Positions 1 to 12,182 of a stretch of DNA of 64,000 nucleotides are shown in pieces (the first letter of the stretch is position 1; each line of letters begins with the position of its first letter). Source of the DNA: Pyxicephalus adspersus (lineage: Eukaryota; Chordata; Amphibia; Anura; Pyxicephalidae); contig NC_092860.1 in assembly GCF_032062135.1 (NCBI RefSeq), positions 124,671,935 to 124,735,934 of the forward strand, read 5' to 3'. The notes beneath the pieces are model-generated. The model saw only the letters and a list, made by a program, of their open reading frames with translations, made no database searches and had not been told where the DNA came from. Made by a program: the position numbers and the translations under genes.

Positions 1-3000
1 TTGTACTTTCCTCTGGGTGTAACATAACATACCGTTTGTGCATTTGCAGCCCCATGATACAGAAATGCCTTCTGTTGCTGCATTGTTTATTTGTTGATAA
101 AGGCAACCACTTCCTTCTGTTTATAATGGGGAAGCTTCTTGATGAGGAATAATTAGCATCAAGGAAAGTATGGTGTATCTGCTGAGCAGTCCCTAGCTTC
201 AGAGAAGCAGAAGGTCCCGCAATACTGATCATTTTCTTCACTGACACAGCTCCAAAATTTCCAAGAGATTTTTTTTTTATCAGTGTGGTGTCTAAACATA
301 GATTGGGGTTTCATAAAAACAGTATAACCCCTGCTCATGTAGGAAAACAGTGGTACACATTTGTGTAGGTCTCCAAGACCAAGTAAATAGCTATATTTTG
401 CTTTCATAGCTGATTGAGTGTAATAATGTTTTTATAGAAGGTATTTCACAAAACAAGAACAAGGGAGACTAAACACCTCTCACCAGCCCATATACCTTTA
501 AAGCATACATCTTGGTTAAGGTCAACATTGTGAAATCACAGTCCAGACTTGATAGAACCTTAGCAATTAGAAATGAGCAAAGTGAATGTACAGACCCAGA
601 TCTAGGTTCATAGTATTGATAAGAGAAGTTAGTCACAATCATTTTTGTGGCTGACTTGTTTGTGGATGGAGGATGCTCTCAGAGAAGTCCTCATCAATCA
701 CAGACTGGTCCATTAGAATTATTGGGGTTTCTGTTATTATGGTATTATAGTTTTTTTTAAAATAGGCCTATAAATATTCAAAAAAACATTGTCCTAAACA
801 TTATTCTATGGTTGACTAAAAGTTTGCTGTATTCTGATACTGAGTGACCGGACAGGCTATTTTAGGATGTTTGCCCTCATCTTGGTGTGCCTTGTGTGAT
901 ATTATAGCTAAGTCTACAAGGGTGATAAAAACAACAAAAACAATTAAATTGGGGCACAATGTACAGCCTTGACTGTAGAATAACATTGTCCTGCTACTTC
1001 ATGCAGGTTTAGTTAGGTTAAACAATATTTTTAGGTTTTATCACAAATATAAGTCTTGTCAAATATTTTGGTGAAAATGATTGACTACATTTTCCCACTG
1101 CTGTAAACTGAAAAAACACAAAACAAGTTGCTTTCCTTTAGCAAAACTTTCAATTCGTCATTTTATCATTTCATTCATTGTCTTTCAACATATTATGTTC
1201 ATATTTTGAGGCAGATGAACATCATTTTGCCCATGACTTCATTTGGATTAGGCATATTCTGTGTTCTGCGGATTCTGTTATTTCACAGGGGCACACAGAG
1301 CCAAACATGGGGCTGCTGTGCAAGACACATTTTAGGTCTGCTTTTAGAAAATGGCCAAGTAAAAATATTTGTCCACTCATATCAACTGACAGACATGTCA
1401 TAGATATAAGTAAGATGTGCCCAGGTCTCTAATTGGGAGTTGTCTCAGTACCAGTCTGACCCACATTCAGTAGAAATGTAAGTCAAAGAAATCACTTGTG
1501 CTGCTGAACAATATGCACAAATGGTATGGCAACCCCAAATTTCTAGTCTGGCCTTCAGAGTTCCATAGTCCCACATAAAAAGACTATAAAAACTGCACAT
1601 AATGCTATTGACCTTAAACAAGTGATAGATATGTAATTGCAACTGCTAGATTTTTTTATGGATAGATTTTATTTTAAAGAAAAACATGGACATGATCATT
1701 CTTTTGTCTTTATTTTCTTTTATCTAGTTATTTATCCAAAAACCATTTGGACATGCCACTATTCACTAACAAAATGCATAAAAACAAATTCCTCATAGCT
1801 GTCATTATTTGGATTATTAATGCAGCGCCATACAAAATTCACTTTGGACTCTACTGAAATGGAAGTATATGAGCAATGTTCCATCATACAGCATGACTGA
1901 AATATCGAAATATTTTGAAGTTTTCTGAAAAAGGTCTAGAAAAAATGTTGCAAAAAATGTTTTTTCTGGACATCAAGCATAATCTAGCCATTTTTCCAGT
2001 CCTACCGGCCCTGCCCATCCTCTTTGATCCACTGAATTTAGGTTTATGCAATCATGGAGCATCACAATCATGGAGTAACACGTGTAGGTGTTACTGAGGA
2101 CAGTCTGCATTTCAGAAAGCTATGCATTTCACCCTGGGGGCCAAACAAGTATGAGTGTATCTGCATTCACAATGAGCTTGCCAGTGAAATCTACTTTAAG
2201 CAGATTCTTGATGATGATGGTGATGGTGTGGCAATGATGCTGTATTGCTCCAGAATTCAGAACAGCTTTGCCACTTTCATGTAGGTTGTGCTTACATGCA
2301 TTTCTCCACAATGGGATGAAAATTGTTGCAAGAGGTATAGCTGTCAGCATGTCCCTGCAGATTCACAAGTCAGAAGATTGTCAATCAGCACTTGGCCACA
2401 CATAGTCCTGCTGTCTAAATTGGCATCACTGCCTCAATGTGAGCTGCAGCTTTCTAGGGAAGGAAGAATGTGATTCAGAAATGAAAGAAGCTTTAAATTA
2501 GGGAGCTAATGTAATTTTTTGGTTTACTTTAATGGACTGTACATCACATCGAAATTGGATGTGATACTTGTTTCTGCCGTCAGATATAAGCATTTAGCTT
2601 AAGAGTTTTAAGCATTCATTTTCCATTTTTTACCCTACGCCTGCACTGATATTCCAGAAGCTTTGGTTGCTGAATCATACCACAGTAATTAAACATACTA
2701 ATTAATAGACAAGAGGTTGATGAGTACAGAATCTGTTAACTCAAGAGTCTGGAGGTAAAACCCTTCACTGGAGCCATTAATACTCCAATCTGAGCATTAG
2801 AGTGCATATGTGTTAATGGAACTACGTTACACCGAGCATCATTCATTTACCGTATTCACACTCAATTGACCCTGCACATAATATTAGCGGATATGAGTGT
2901 GTTTGCTGTGGTCAAATAGGCTGAACTAAGTGTTTGAAATTCTGTAAAGATGACTGATTTAACTTGGAGAGGGTAAAGGTAAATTACCTCACAGAAATTA

Positions 3001-3400
3001 GACCATAACATAACAATATTAATAAAATGAGTAATGGCCCTATAATAATGGCACCCAAGGGGACATAACGTCACTTTGAGAGTAATGTTTTTGAATAAAC
3101 CCTGCCACCATACCAAGTTTAACATTTTTAAGCCTAAAACAGTTTATTATTTCTTACAGGTTTACCCATTTTTTCTTAAAAAGGATTAGTACTTTATGGA
3201 CTACAAACAGTATACCTATTAGAGTTAACTATCCTGAACTATCAGTGGTTCCAACTCATGAACATAATTAGTTCCCTGGGATTTAAAAATAAGCTAATTT
3301 TCTTAATTCCAGACAATGTGATTCTAAACTGTCCTAAGATCCCAAACTTTTTTGGTCTTATAACATACTGTTGAAATTACTTTGAAGGACACTTTAAGTA
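1..3400. other. Intronic stretch without recognised features
   Basis: AT-rich sequence with only short frames in all six readings and no repeat family I recognise. A short GAT-rich run (around 2208-2240) is the only low-complexity patch of note. Confidence 0.5.
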
Positions 3401-3424
3401 TTTAGATCATAAAATGCCATGAGA

Positions 3425-3680
3425 GGAAGAAAAAGGCTGAGAGCTTGCTACTTCCGAGTGCATTCCGAGATCAGAAGTGTTCCTGCAGTGAGACTGGCTT
3501 TTTTCCTAATGTTTGCAGGAAAAACATCACCCAATCTTGTGCCTGCGCAGCATGAGATCGGGTGATGTGAGCAGTAGCCAGAAGAAGATAACCATTCTGA
3601 ATGTCCAGACCACTCCAGAAAGAAGGACGCCAGGATGGTGAGGAGCTTACTAGACTTGAAATGCAGAGGGATTGTGGGTT
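3425..3680. mobile_element. Diverged relic related to the TTAA-type MITE family
   Basis: The stretch contains a GC-richer core with tcacccaatcttgtgcctgc followed by a reverse-complementary gatcgggtgatgt, the same hairpin-like core seen in the elements at 53.2 and 61.0 kb. Termini are not recognisable, so it is either truncated or old. Confidence 0.4.
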
Positions 3681-3921
3681 TTTGAAAAGTAAAAGTTATT
3701 TTATTTTTTTTCTATTTTAATTCTTTACATATCCAAAATATATTTATACCTATTACCATATACTTTTCCATGCTGTCTAAAAAATAAGCTGAGCAAAACT
3801 CTTATTTGTGATCCTGCTGTGTACAACATGGTATTTACCTAGAATGGATTCTTTTTTTTCTACAAACTTTTTGGTTGGTAATTTCTTTATATACTGGAGT
3901 GCTCTTAGTTTACATTCATTG

Positions 3922-4015
3922 CCCCTGATTCATCAAGCAAAATCGGATTATCGGTCGCGCATTCGTATTAGCGATCCGGAATCGTGCGCGATCGCGCTAT
4001 TCAACAACTGAAAAA
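3922..4015. mobile_element. CpG-rich MITE half-element
   Basis: Starts with cctgattcatcaagcaaaat, a terminal motif I associate with frog fold-back elements, and continues into an unusually CpG-dense segment (repeated tcgcgc and gatcg motifs) that stands out from the AT-rich surroundings. No opposite terminus was found, so it looks like one arm only. Confidence 0.45.
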
Positions 4016-6187
4016 GCTCATTGCATATGATTCACACAATGATTCAAGCAATGATGGAATTGAAGTGATTGTGTGCATCCTGTGCTAAGAGTACAAATCC
4101 ACCTTGTCTTTAGATGAATGCTGAACATTGCTGCATGTCAAGTTGCTTTCTGATAGTGTTGTGAAGCATTCCTAAATGTGAGTTTGTGGTTGAAAGCATC
4201 TTTATACTTAATATATGGCATTATAAAGATGTGATATGTTCTGATGTTCTTCAGTTACACCTGGAAAGTAGTGAAGACTTGTCTGTTGATTACATCTTAT
4301 ATTTGGAGTTGAAGAATAAACTGATCTAATAATGTACAAGTGATTGCTCCTTTTCCATGAGAGTGTACATTAAGTTAGTGACTTGTCCAAAAGTTAACAC
4401 TGTGGTTCTTCTGGGCTCACACTGTGATACACTTTAAAGATCAATTAGGTTTGCTGTGGATTTTTCTTGAACAAAGAACTTGAATGTAGTTAGTTATAAA
4501 AATCACACATGGTAATGTGGATGGGGATTATTATATTGATCACAAAAGTTGTTTTTGCTTGTCCTATTTTTATACTGCTGGGGTATTTAGGCACTCATTT
4601 ACTCTGACTTGTGGTTTAAAGATGCTGCAGTATAGGAAGATTTTTTTTTTATTTTGAACTTTCATTGTGGCTGCTAGGGCAATTAGAGCATACTGCAGTG
4701 TATACTGTGTACAGTATCTTTTTCATCAGTAAGATATCACACTTCATTCTTGGGCACCAGATCCCTAAAAGCTGTTTGTTGCGGGTGTGAGGCGATTGCA
4801 GGGCCTAAATTTAAAATGGTAAAATTTATTATGTTAAAGGAAATATTTAAATTAATAAATAAATAAAAAATATGCAAATCCTGTATTAAGAGCATTGGAA
4901 AGAGTTACCTTGCATCGCAAATTCCCCCTATGAAATAGCAGTACTCATCCTAATATTATGGATCATAGCAGTACATCTTCATTGTGAAGGTAATATGCCT
5001 CTGACTAGTCTCAGAACATTTGCAGTGAAATTTATAATACCACTACTGTGTTGCTTGTACACGAGGACTTAACCTTCAATCATTTCTTTTCACCTATCCT
5101 GATGCCACTTTTTTTTCTTTACGCCACAAGTAGGGATGAGCATAGAAATGTATTCCACAATATTTTGATTTAAAAGTTTAGTTTGCGATTTGGAACTCAA
5201 AAAGCCACAGTATGATATGTCAAATAGTCATTCATAATGTCCTAAGTGCTGTGAAAAGTTCAGTAAATGACATTGACTTAGTCGGGTAAATGCTGTCAGA
5301 GTAACATGCAAACATGTACGACTCCATGTAGGGCACTCTTTTTGCAGCAGGGAGCTGCAGGCACAGGATAGATCTTTGGGAGATCTCATCCAGGCTTAAA
5401 GTTAACCCTTTCTGGGAATAAGAAGGAGGTACTATGTATACCTATACATGTTCTTCAATGTGAGGGGGTGTATATCTGGGGTCCCCTGGATGAAATTTCC
5501 ACCTTTAGACTCCTCACAAGATTGGGGTCACATGGGATCACTGTGGTGGCAGGTGGGGGTCTGGTTTTGCCAAAAAAAAAGAAAGATGTACATTTTTGCC
5601 ACCTTCTTTCCTTGGCAAGCCAGGTTTCAAATGACCCTATTAAACATAAATATGTGTTTTAATGCAACCCTTTTCTTTATCCTGATGTCAGAAAAATCCA
5701 CACTATTTGGATCCTTTGGATTTTAAATAAAGTTTGCTGGCAATTTACTGGATATTGGGTATAATGTTTTCATTTGGTAATTGGATGCCTTAAAAGTCCT
5801 ATGTTTTTTTGTCTGATGGGATAGTTGGATTCCAAAGGACCTTTTTTGGTTAGGACGGTGGGCACACACAATTACTAAACATGAATAAACATACAATTTC
5901 TTTACAGACTTAGGATATGCATTTGAAAGTGTTCATGATGTTACAGAACAAGGTACCAGCACACATTAACAATATGAGACTCTTGTGACGTAATGACCGG
6001 GGGCAAAGTCTTAATAGTGCATCATGGGATGTTCCAGCCCACACATAAATTCTGGGGATCCACTTCCAGCCAAAAGTTATGTGAACTATTCTAAATTTTA
6101 TCCTATACTACCACGGGTCCGAGCAGTATCACTGGCACGTGGAAGGAAAGTTTTACAACTCTTCCAGCATGGCCACTTCCACAAAGT
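4016..6187. other. Intronic stretch, no recognised gene
   Basis: Mostly AT-rich unique sequence. A motif agggatgagca near 5134 recurs at about 41.2 and 43.8 kb and may be the edge of a repeat. The segment 5380-5700 has two overlapping open frames of 64 and 92 codons that resemble nothing I know. Confidence 0.45.
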
Positions 6188-6342
6188 GGGCCTGATTTAA
6201 AGTTCTCCAAGGCTGTAGAAGATACACTTTCATCAGTGAACCTGGGTTTTAATCCTGGTCCAGATCCATTTCAGGTTTATTGAATCACCCAGGTCCACTG
6301 ATGAAAGTGTATCTTCTCCAGAGCTTTAATAAATCAGGCCCA
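6188..6342. mobile_element. Fold-back MITE, family A copy 1 (short)
   Basis: The element begins gggcctgatttaaag and ends ctttaataaatcaggccca. The arms are reverse complements over most of their length, including agatacactttcatcagtga against ctgatgaaagtgtatctt. This is the shortest of six copies in the window; the central loop is largely deleted. It belongs to the 'cactttcatcagtgaa' subfamily. Confidence 0.85.
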
Positions 6343-8209
6343 GTGTTCGAAAAGCAGAACATAGTAAGCTAGCCCAGAAGCAGTACTGCTGACTACTCCT
6401 TTGCTTGCCTATTTTGGGCACATCTTGTTCAGGAGCTCTGTAATATCATTGGAAACACTCTTCATTCCTGGAGGAAAGGAAGTTTAACCTCTACATATGG
6501 AACGTGTTCTTTACAGTAAAAGCTGTGAAATGTTGGAAAGTGTTTCTCAGAAATATGGGTGGGTTAAAATTTATTAAAGCAAAACACTGTAAACCAGCTT
6601 ACAAGGGTTTGTGTACCATCTCCTGTATTACCCACAGGTTTAGTGTTCTGAGAATGGAGGCCCTTTTCCCTAACACCATTTATACCAATTTATACCATTT
6701 TATCTTATGGTTGAACCCAATGAACAGGTGTCCATTTTTTTCAAGCTAACAAGGTAATGTGATAACAAAAAGTAGAAATGCCCATCTACCCAGTAGACAA
6801 ATGCTTAGAAACAAAACCATGAATTAGAATCAGTTTTATCAAGAAGTAACAATTTTGTTTAAAACATTTTCTGTAGAAGGATTACTAAAGCTTTTAATCT
6901 CTAATACAGAAAAAAAACAACTTCGCAAAATGAAGACATTTTAAAAGCCATTAAGTGAACAATTATGTGTAGAAATGATTGTTTATTAATAGACCATTTA
7001 ATTTTTCAGCAATGCCTATCTTTGTTAATGACTGTTGCACACAGACAGAAATCTAACCTTTTCTGTGTCATAACTGAAATCTCTGGGCTTGCAATGCTTT
7101 CTGTGCCTATAATGTGTTTTCCAGTCGACTGCCAAAGCAGAGAGGAATACACAGGGTGTCATTAAATGTGATGTCCTGCCGGAAGTATTGTTAGTGAAAC
7201 AGAAAATCAAAGCCCAATCCACCATCTCTGTTTGATTTCTCGGCAGGGTAGAATATATATTATTTTTCTGCTGATTTCAAGCCATTTTCAAGTAGTAGCT
7301 GGAATCGTCTATGTCTTGTATAGAAAGCATGTCAAATATATTTTAGCACAGAGCTGTCTTGACGTCAGGGAGCTAGGTAATATTTACAGAGAAGCAAAAA
7401 AAAAAAAATGAAACAATGCATATAAAAAATATCTGCATGATCGTCCTACAAAATATGGTACTCAAGTGACCTTTTACAAACCATCTTTGGTTCAAATCTG
7501 TTGCAGAAAAGGCACAATTTAGTAGGATTGCCAAGGATTTTGAATTCCCCTGATCCTACTTGATGAGTAAGAGGGATACACATTATTATTACATTATTTT
7601 CTTCACCTGGAAATTCCTGATTTCTCAGAGAAAATCAACTTCATACACCTGTAGTCTATCAGTTTTTACCTCTACCAGTTTAAGCCCTAGAAAAGTGACT
7701 AACAGTATAATAGTTGTTCTCAGTCTACTCTTCTTTGCTGACTACCAACTGCTGTCAGAGCTTTCCGTGTTACTGTCCAGACTTTATCCAGGCTTCATAA
7801 ACCAACACATTTGGTGTGCCAGGAATTTTGATATTTTCCTCATAACAGAAATAAAAGTTTTGTGCATTTCATTCTTTCGGTATTAGATGTACAATTTGTA
7901 TTACTTCTCTTCCTACCCATTCTGTTTGCAGCAGAGGCTAGCCACAGGACTTTAATAAATATAATTAATACATCATTTTGCATTTACTTTGCATGTTCAA
8001 AACATTATTGTAATAATATGATTTTAATCTGTTTATTATACAAGAAAGATGTAGTTAGTTATATAGCAAAGCAAACAAGCCCAACTAAAAAAATCAGTTT
8101 ACCATTATAGAGCCAGAGCAGAGTGAGAGTACTATGGTCTTCTATTGCAATGTTACTGGTCAATTAAAGGTTGGATCAGCAAGATGGTCTAGCATTATTG
8201 CTCAGCTGA
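6343..8209. other. Intronic stretch without recognised features
   Basis: AT-rich sequence. A 108-codon open frame at 7560-7886 and other short frames have no recognisable motif. A run of 12 A occurs near 7397. Confidence 0.45.
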
Positions 8210-8222
8210 GGGGCAGCATAGT

Positions 8223-8512
8223 GGCTCTGAGGTCAGCACTCTGAGGTTAGCTCTGAGGTCAGCACTCTGAGGTTAGCTCTGAGGTCAGCACTGAGGTTAG
8301 CACTGAGGTCAGCACTCTGAGGTCAGCACTGAGGTTAGCACTGAGGTCAGCACTTTGAGGTCAGCACTAAGGTCAGCACTCTGAGGTCAGCACTGAGGTT
8401 AACAGTGAGGTCAGCACTCTGAGGTCAGCACTCTGAGGTCAGCACTGAGGTCAGCACTCTGAGGTCAGCACTGAGGTTAGCACTCTGCGGTCAGCACTCT
8501 GAGGTTAGCACT
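8223..8512. repeat. Minisatellite inside the SINE head, about 12-14 bp unit
   Basis: Roughly twenty units of gaggtcagcactct or its shortened form gaggtcagcact, with C/T variation (gaggttagcact), run without interruption. The unit corresponds to the 'gtggttagcactct' part of the SINE head, so the array arose by expansion of the SINE's own sequence. Confidence 0.92.
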
Positions 8513-8647
8513 TAGAACTTTGCAGCGCTAGGTCCCAGGTTCCAATCTTGGCCAGGACGTTATCTGCATGGAGTATGCAGGTTCTCCCTGTGTCTGTGTG
8601 GGTTTCCTCTGGGTACTCCAGTTTCTCCACACATTCCAAAAACATGC

Positions 8648-8735
8648 AGTTAGGTTAATTATTATTATTATTAATAAACAGGATTTATATAGCGCCAACA
8701 TATTACGCAGCGCTGTACATTAAATAGGGATTGCA
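8648..8735 (-). mobile_element. ATT-tailed repeat (3' tail family), inserted in the SINE
   Basis: An ATT repeat is followed by aaacaggatttatatagcgc and acgcagcgctgtacattaaa. Its reverse complement matches the 3' part of the elements at 51.2 and 56.6 kb. It sits where the SINE body is broken, with further unassigned DNA up to 8911. Confidence 0.65.
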
Positions 8736-9097
8736 AATGACAGAATTCCCTGGAATAATTCCCATTGCACTTATAATTTGGGCACGTGACCAGGGTTCCA
8801 ACGTGACCTTGCCTGTTGTTTAAATAGAAGTGCTTTGGGTTCTGATTAAGGATGGACTGATCAGAGTAACAAGGAATTTGGGATATCAGTTGAACCTGGG
8901 GAAGGGAGGGGTTGGCTTCCCCCAAAAATTGACCTTAGACTGTATTAAAATATTAACATACATAAAGACATTAACATATGACTATGGTAGGGACATTAGA
9001 TTGAGAGCACCTTTAATGGGCAGCTAGTGATATGACTATAAACTTTGTAAAGTGCTGCGTAATATGTCAGCGCTTTATAAATACTGTGTAATAATAA

Positions 9098-11976
9098 TCA
9101 TATATATACTGATATATACTCAATATCACATAGCACTTAAAAGGAACAAGACTGGGTATATGCTGGCAAAAATCAAGTTTATTTAAATGTTATTTATGTA
9201 CTATTACTTCTGGGGCAGGCAAACGTTGATGTATCTAAGAAGGGTGATACTCCTATTGTGTAAACTTATATCACATAGCACATGTCATAGAATCCTAAAT
9301 ATTATATATATTATTATTAATTTCATCCAGGTAGAACATCATGTAACAATTATATCTTTCAAACCTTACATGAATAATAAGCCTAAGTAATAGTTTATAT
9401 TTTGCCTGTAATTTTCCATGACTGCAGAGAGCCCTGCATCACTTTGCGGATCTGTTTTTTATGGAAGTAAACAGGACTGTTGGTATTTAATAAACAGCAA
9501 GCATTTAACATGTAACTAGAATGAATGTGTATTCAGTGTAGTGATATAAAGCCCAAAAATCAGCAAGCATGAAGAATAAATGAGACCTCTTCCCGGGAGG
9601 GGGTGTTCCCTTCCAGAGAACTGCTTTTCAGACATGGTTAGTGAATTCTGCACTCCAGCTGCCATGCTGCTTCTGACTTAAAGATAACTCACACACATCA
9701 CATTAGGGTGCTGACTGGCAGTTCTGCCCCTTGCATACAGTTACAACAGCCAAAAAATTAATGGCCAGCTATGCTCATGTTGTTCCAGCAAACGGTAAGA
9801 AAATCAATAAAACTATCTGTGCTGTAAAGTGTGTTGGCAGAATTTTTTTGTCCGTTTTTTGCTCTATTTGTCACATTAGTCCTTTCATTTAAGACAGTCT
9901 TGACATCTTGTAATGTGTTGTACTGGGTTATGCAATGTGACAAGCTATGGTTTCACTTACTGAACGCGCATGGTAAAGCTGCATTCTGCAGAAGCAAACT
10001 CGGGGTCTAATTTGGATGAAACTTTGGTGGCTGGTAAATTTTATATAAATCATTAACACTGCTCTTTGCTTATAAAATATGTAAACAAAATCCTGAAATA
10101 GGAGATGAAATTTATTTTAATTTATCAAATATCTAATTTTATTATTCCTTTTTAGTATTCTAAAAAGGCCCACAAATGGAAAGTGGGTTGCTCCTTGGCC
10201 AAATTGCATGGACCTTTTTTGTAAAGGCACCAAGATATGAAAAAAAAACGATGGATTAATAAGTATCCCAAAATCTACCTACAAATGATATGTTAATTTA
10301 AAACATGCTCTAAATAAAAATGAAAAAATGATAAAATGTTGGAAATAAGGCTCTATGTATAATAAAATAAGAAATGAAGGCTCTACAAGATACTGTATGC
10401 TCTACAGTTGCAGGTAATGTAGTAATTACTAAGTCTGAGCAGAAAGCAGAATAAAAAAATAATAACACCTACTCAGCAAAACCTCTCAAGGCTAATAATA
10501 GCTGTAACTGTAACCCAATATGGCATTTAGATTAAAATTCAGCAATAGGTGGGAACATTTGCAAATTTACTAGATTAACAGTTTTTTTTATTGAGCTAGC
10601 TTTCAGAAATAATGAATGCATTCTGAGTGATATATTTCTGACATTTGTTAACATAAGGTGCTCCTATGATTAAAAGTCATTTGAATTAGCATAAGAATGC
10701 AAACCTTTTAACCCACTCATTATGGAGATGGGTTCAAAATTTGTTCTCGGCTAAAGTTATAAAATAATGGTTGGCCATTTCACAGGAAAAGATTTATACT
10801 TTGAGACATAAAACTTAAAGGCAGAAAGTATAGGTAAAAGAAGAAGGCTGCATTAGTATGTAAAAGAGCCCTATCAGTGTAGCAACACAATACTAAGAAG
10901 GTGCCCTGTGAGAGGTAAATTTCCTGTTCCCACGTCTAAATTGTGACATAAAGAAAGCCAGGTCTTGTACAAAGTTCAATGAGGCCAGAAAATGTATTAA
11001 TGCAGAACAGTGTACTGCATATTGCACTATGGAGAGGCACTATGCAAAACGAATAAATATACCAAAAGTATACTTATCTTTTGAAAGCCTTTACAACTTT
11101 ACTTTACTATCTTACCATTACTGATATACTAAAATGACAAACTAAATGATCCTAAAATGTTTCAAGGTTACAGCACCAGGCTTGTACACTATATTATGGG
11201 TGTGGGAAAGAGTATATTTATGAAACTTTAGCAAACTTTTTCTACAGACAGCAAAAATGGTGGCCACAAAAAAGAAAAACAAACACACAGCAGATTCTTT
11301 TTTTTCATATATTGCTATAACGTGCTTGTTACATCATTGGCTTTCTAAGAGAGGATCAACCATGATTTTCATTATTTTTACAAGTTAAAAACTAACAATT
11401 TGCCTATTTATAAATTGACTGCAAATTTAAGCATTTGATTTGCTTGGGCTTGCTGGTTCTTTTTTTTCTATAAAACTGCAAAAGACTTTCATATTTTCTA
11501 AACTAATTTTTTAATACAGATGGCGTTAGTATTAGAAGTTGTATTTATATTGACTGTCTATAAATCCCTATATAGAAGGGATCAGACTAGGAGATGATGT
11601 AAAGCACAGCGAATCTAGCTTTAACAAGTACACTGTGCTGCAAATATACCTTAGGCAGCTTAATCACAGATCTAGAGAGAGCACTTGGATTACTGCTTTG
11701 ATATGCTGTGAGTTCCCATTACATGTCCAAAGGTATTGTTAAGCCATACTGTTCAACAAGAATGGGGCTCCAGAGCCCAACTAATCAATGTGGCAGGGGT
11801 GCTGGGATTGCCAGGCAGGCTAAACACGTGTCAATTAACAGGTACCACTGCTCACTTATACCTTTTTAAACTGTGTATATAGCTGTTTGCTTGGGATTCT
11901 GCTACAGTGTTTTTCCCCAGTCTTGGTAAATGTATAGTGGAAGTATGGCTGACCTGTGTCTTCTAATTAACAAAAT
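9098..11976. other. Intronic stretch without recognised features
   Basis: AT-rich, with no convincing ORF, RNA gene or repeat recognised. Several short A runs occur. Confidence 0.5.
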
Positions 11977-12182
11977 GGGTATGATTGATTACAACTCTCC
12001 AAGACTGGAGAAGATAGACTATCATGGGAGAACCTGGGTAATCTAGCACACCTAGAAGAAATATGGTTCATGAATGAAAATATTTGCAAACTAAAAGCAA
12101 ATGAGTTTGAGGAAATCCATAACAGGTTCTCCCATGAAAGTCTATCTTCTCCAGCCTTGAATACCTTTAATGAATCAGGCCC
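11977..12182. mobile_element. Fold-back MITE, family A copy 2
   Basis: Diverged left end gggtatgattgattacaact, then actggagaagatagactatc. The right end is agtctatcttctccagcctt, then tttaatgaatcaggccc. The arms are reverse complements. It belongs to the 'agactatcatgggagaacct' subfamily. Confidence 0.83.

Larger units (their letters stand above)
8210..9097 (+). mobile_element. tRNA-type SINE with internal expansion and a nested insertion
   Basis: The head (ggggcagcatagtggctctg, then agcgctaggtcccaggttcc as a B-box-like region) is followed by a body with ctgcatggagtatgcaggtt, ctccctgtgtctgtgtgggt and ccaaaaacatgcagttaggt. This body resembles fish and amphibian SINEs of the DANA/V-SINE kind. The body is interrupted after 8660 and resumes at 8912 (ttggcttcccccaaaaattg), ending with a tail tgctgcgtaatatgtcagcg and ataataat at about 9097. 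The copy at 18.6 kb supports the reading of one interrupted element. Confidence 0.8.

Noticed and set aside
8223..8512. Regularly spaced short repeats that might suggest a CRISPR-like array
   Set aside because: Units are contiguous without unique spacers, are clearly derived from the SINE head, and the context is a vertebrate nuclear genome.
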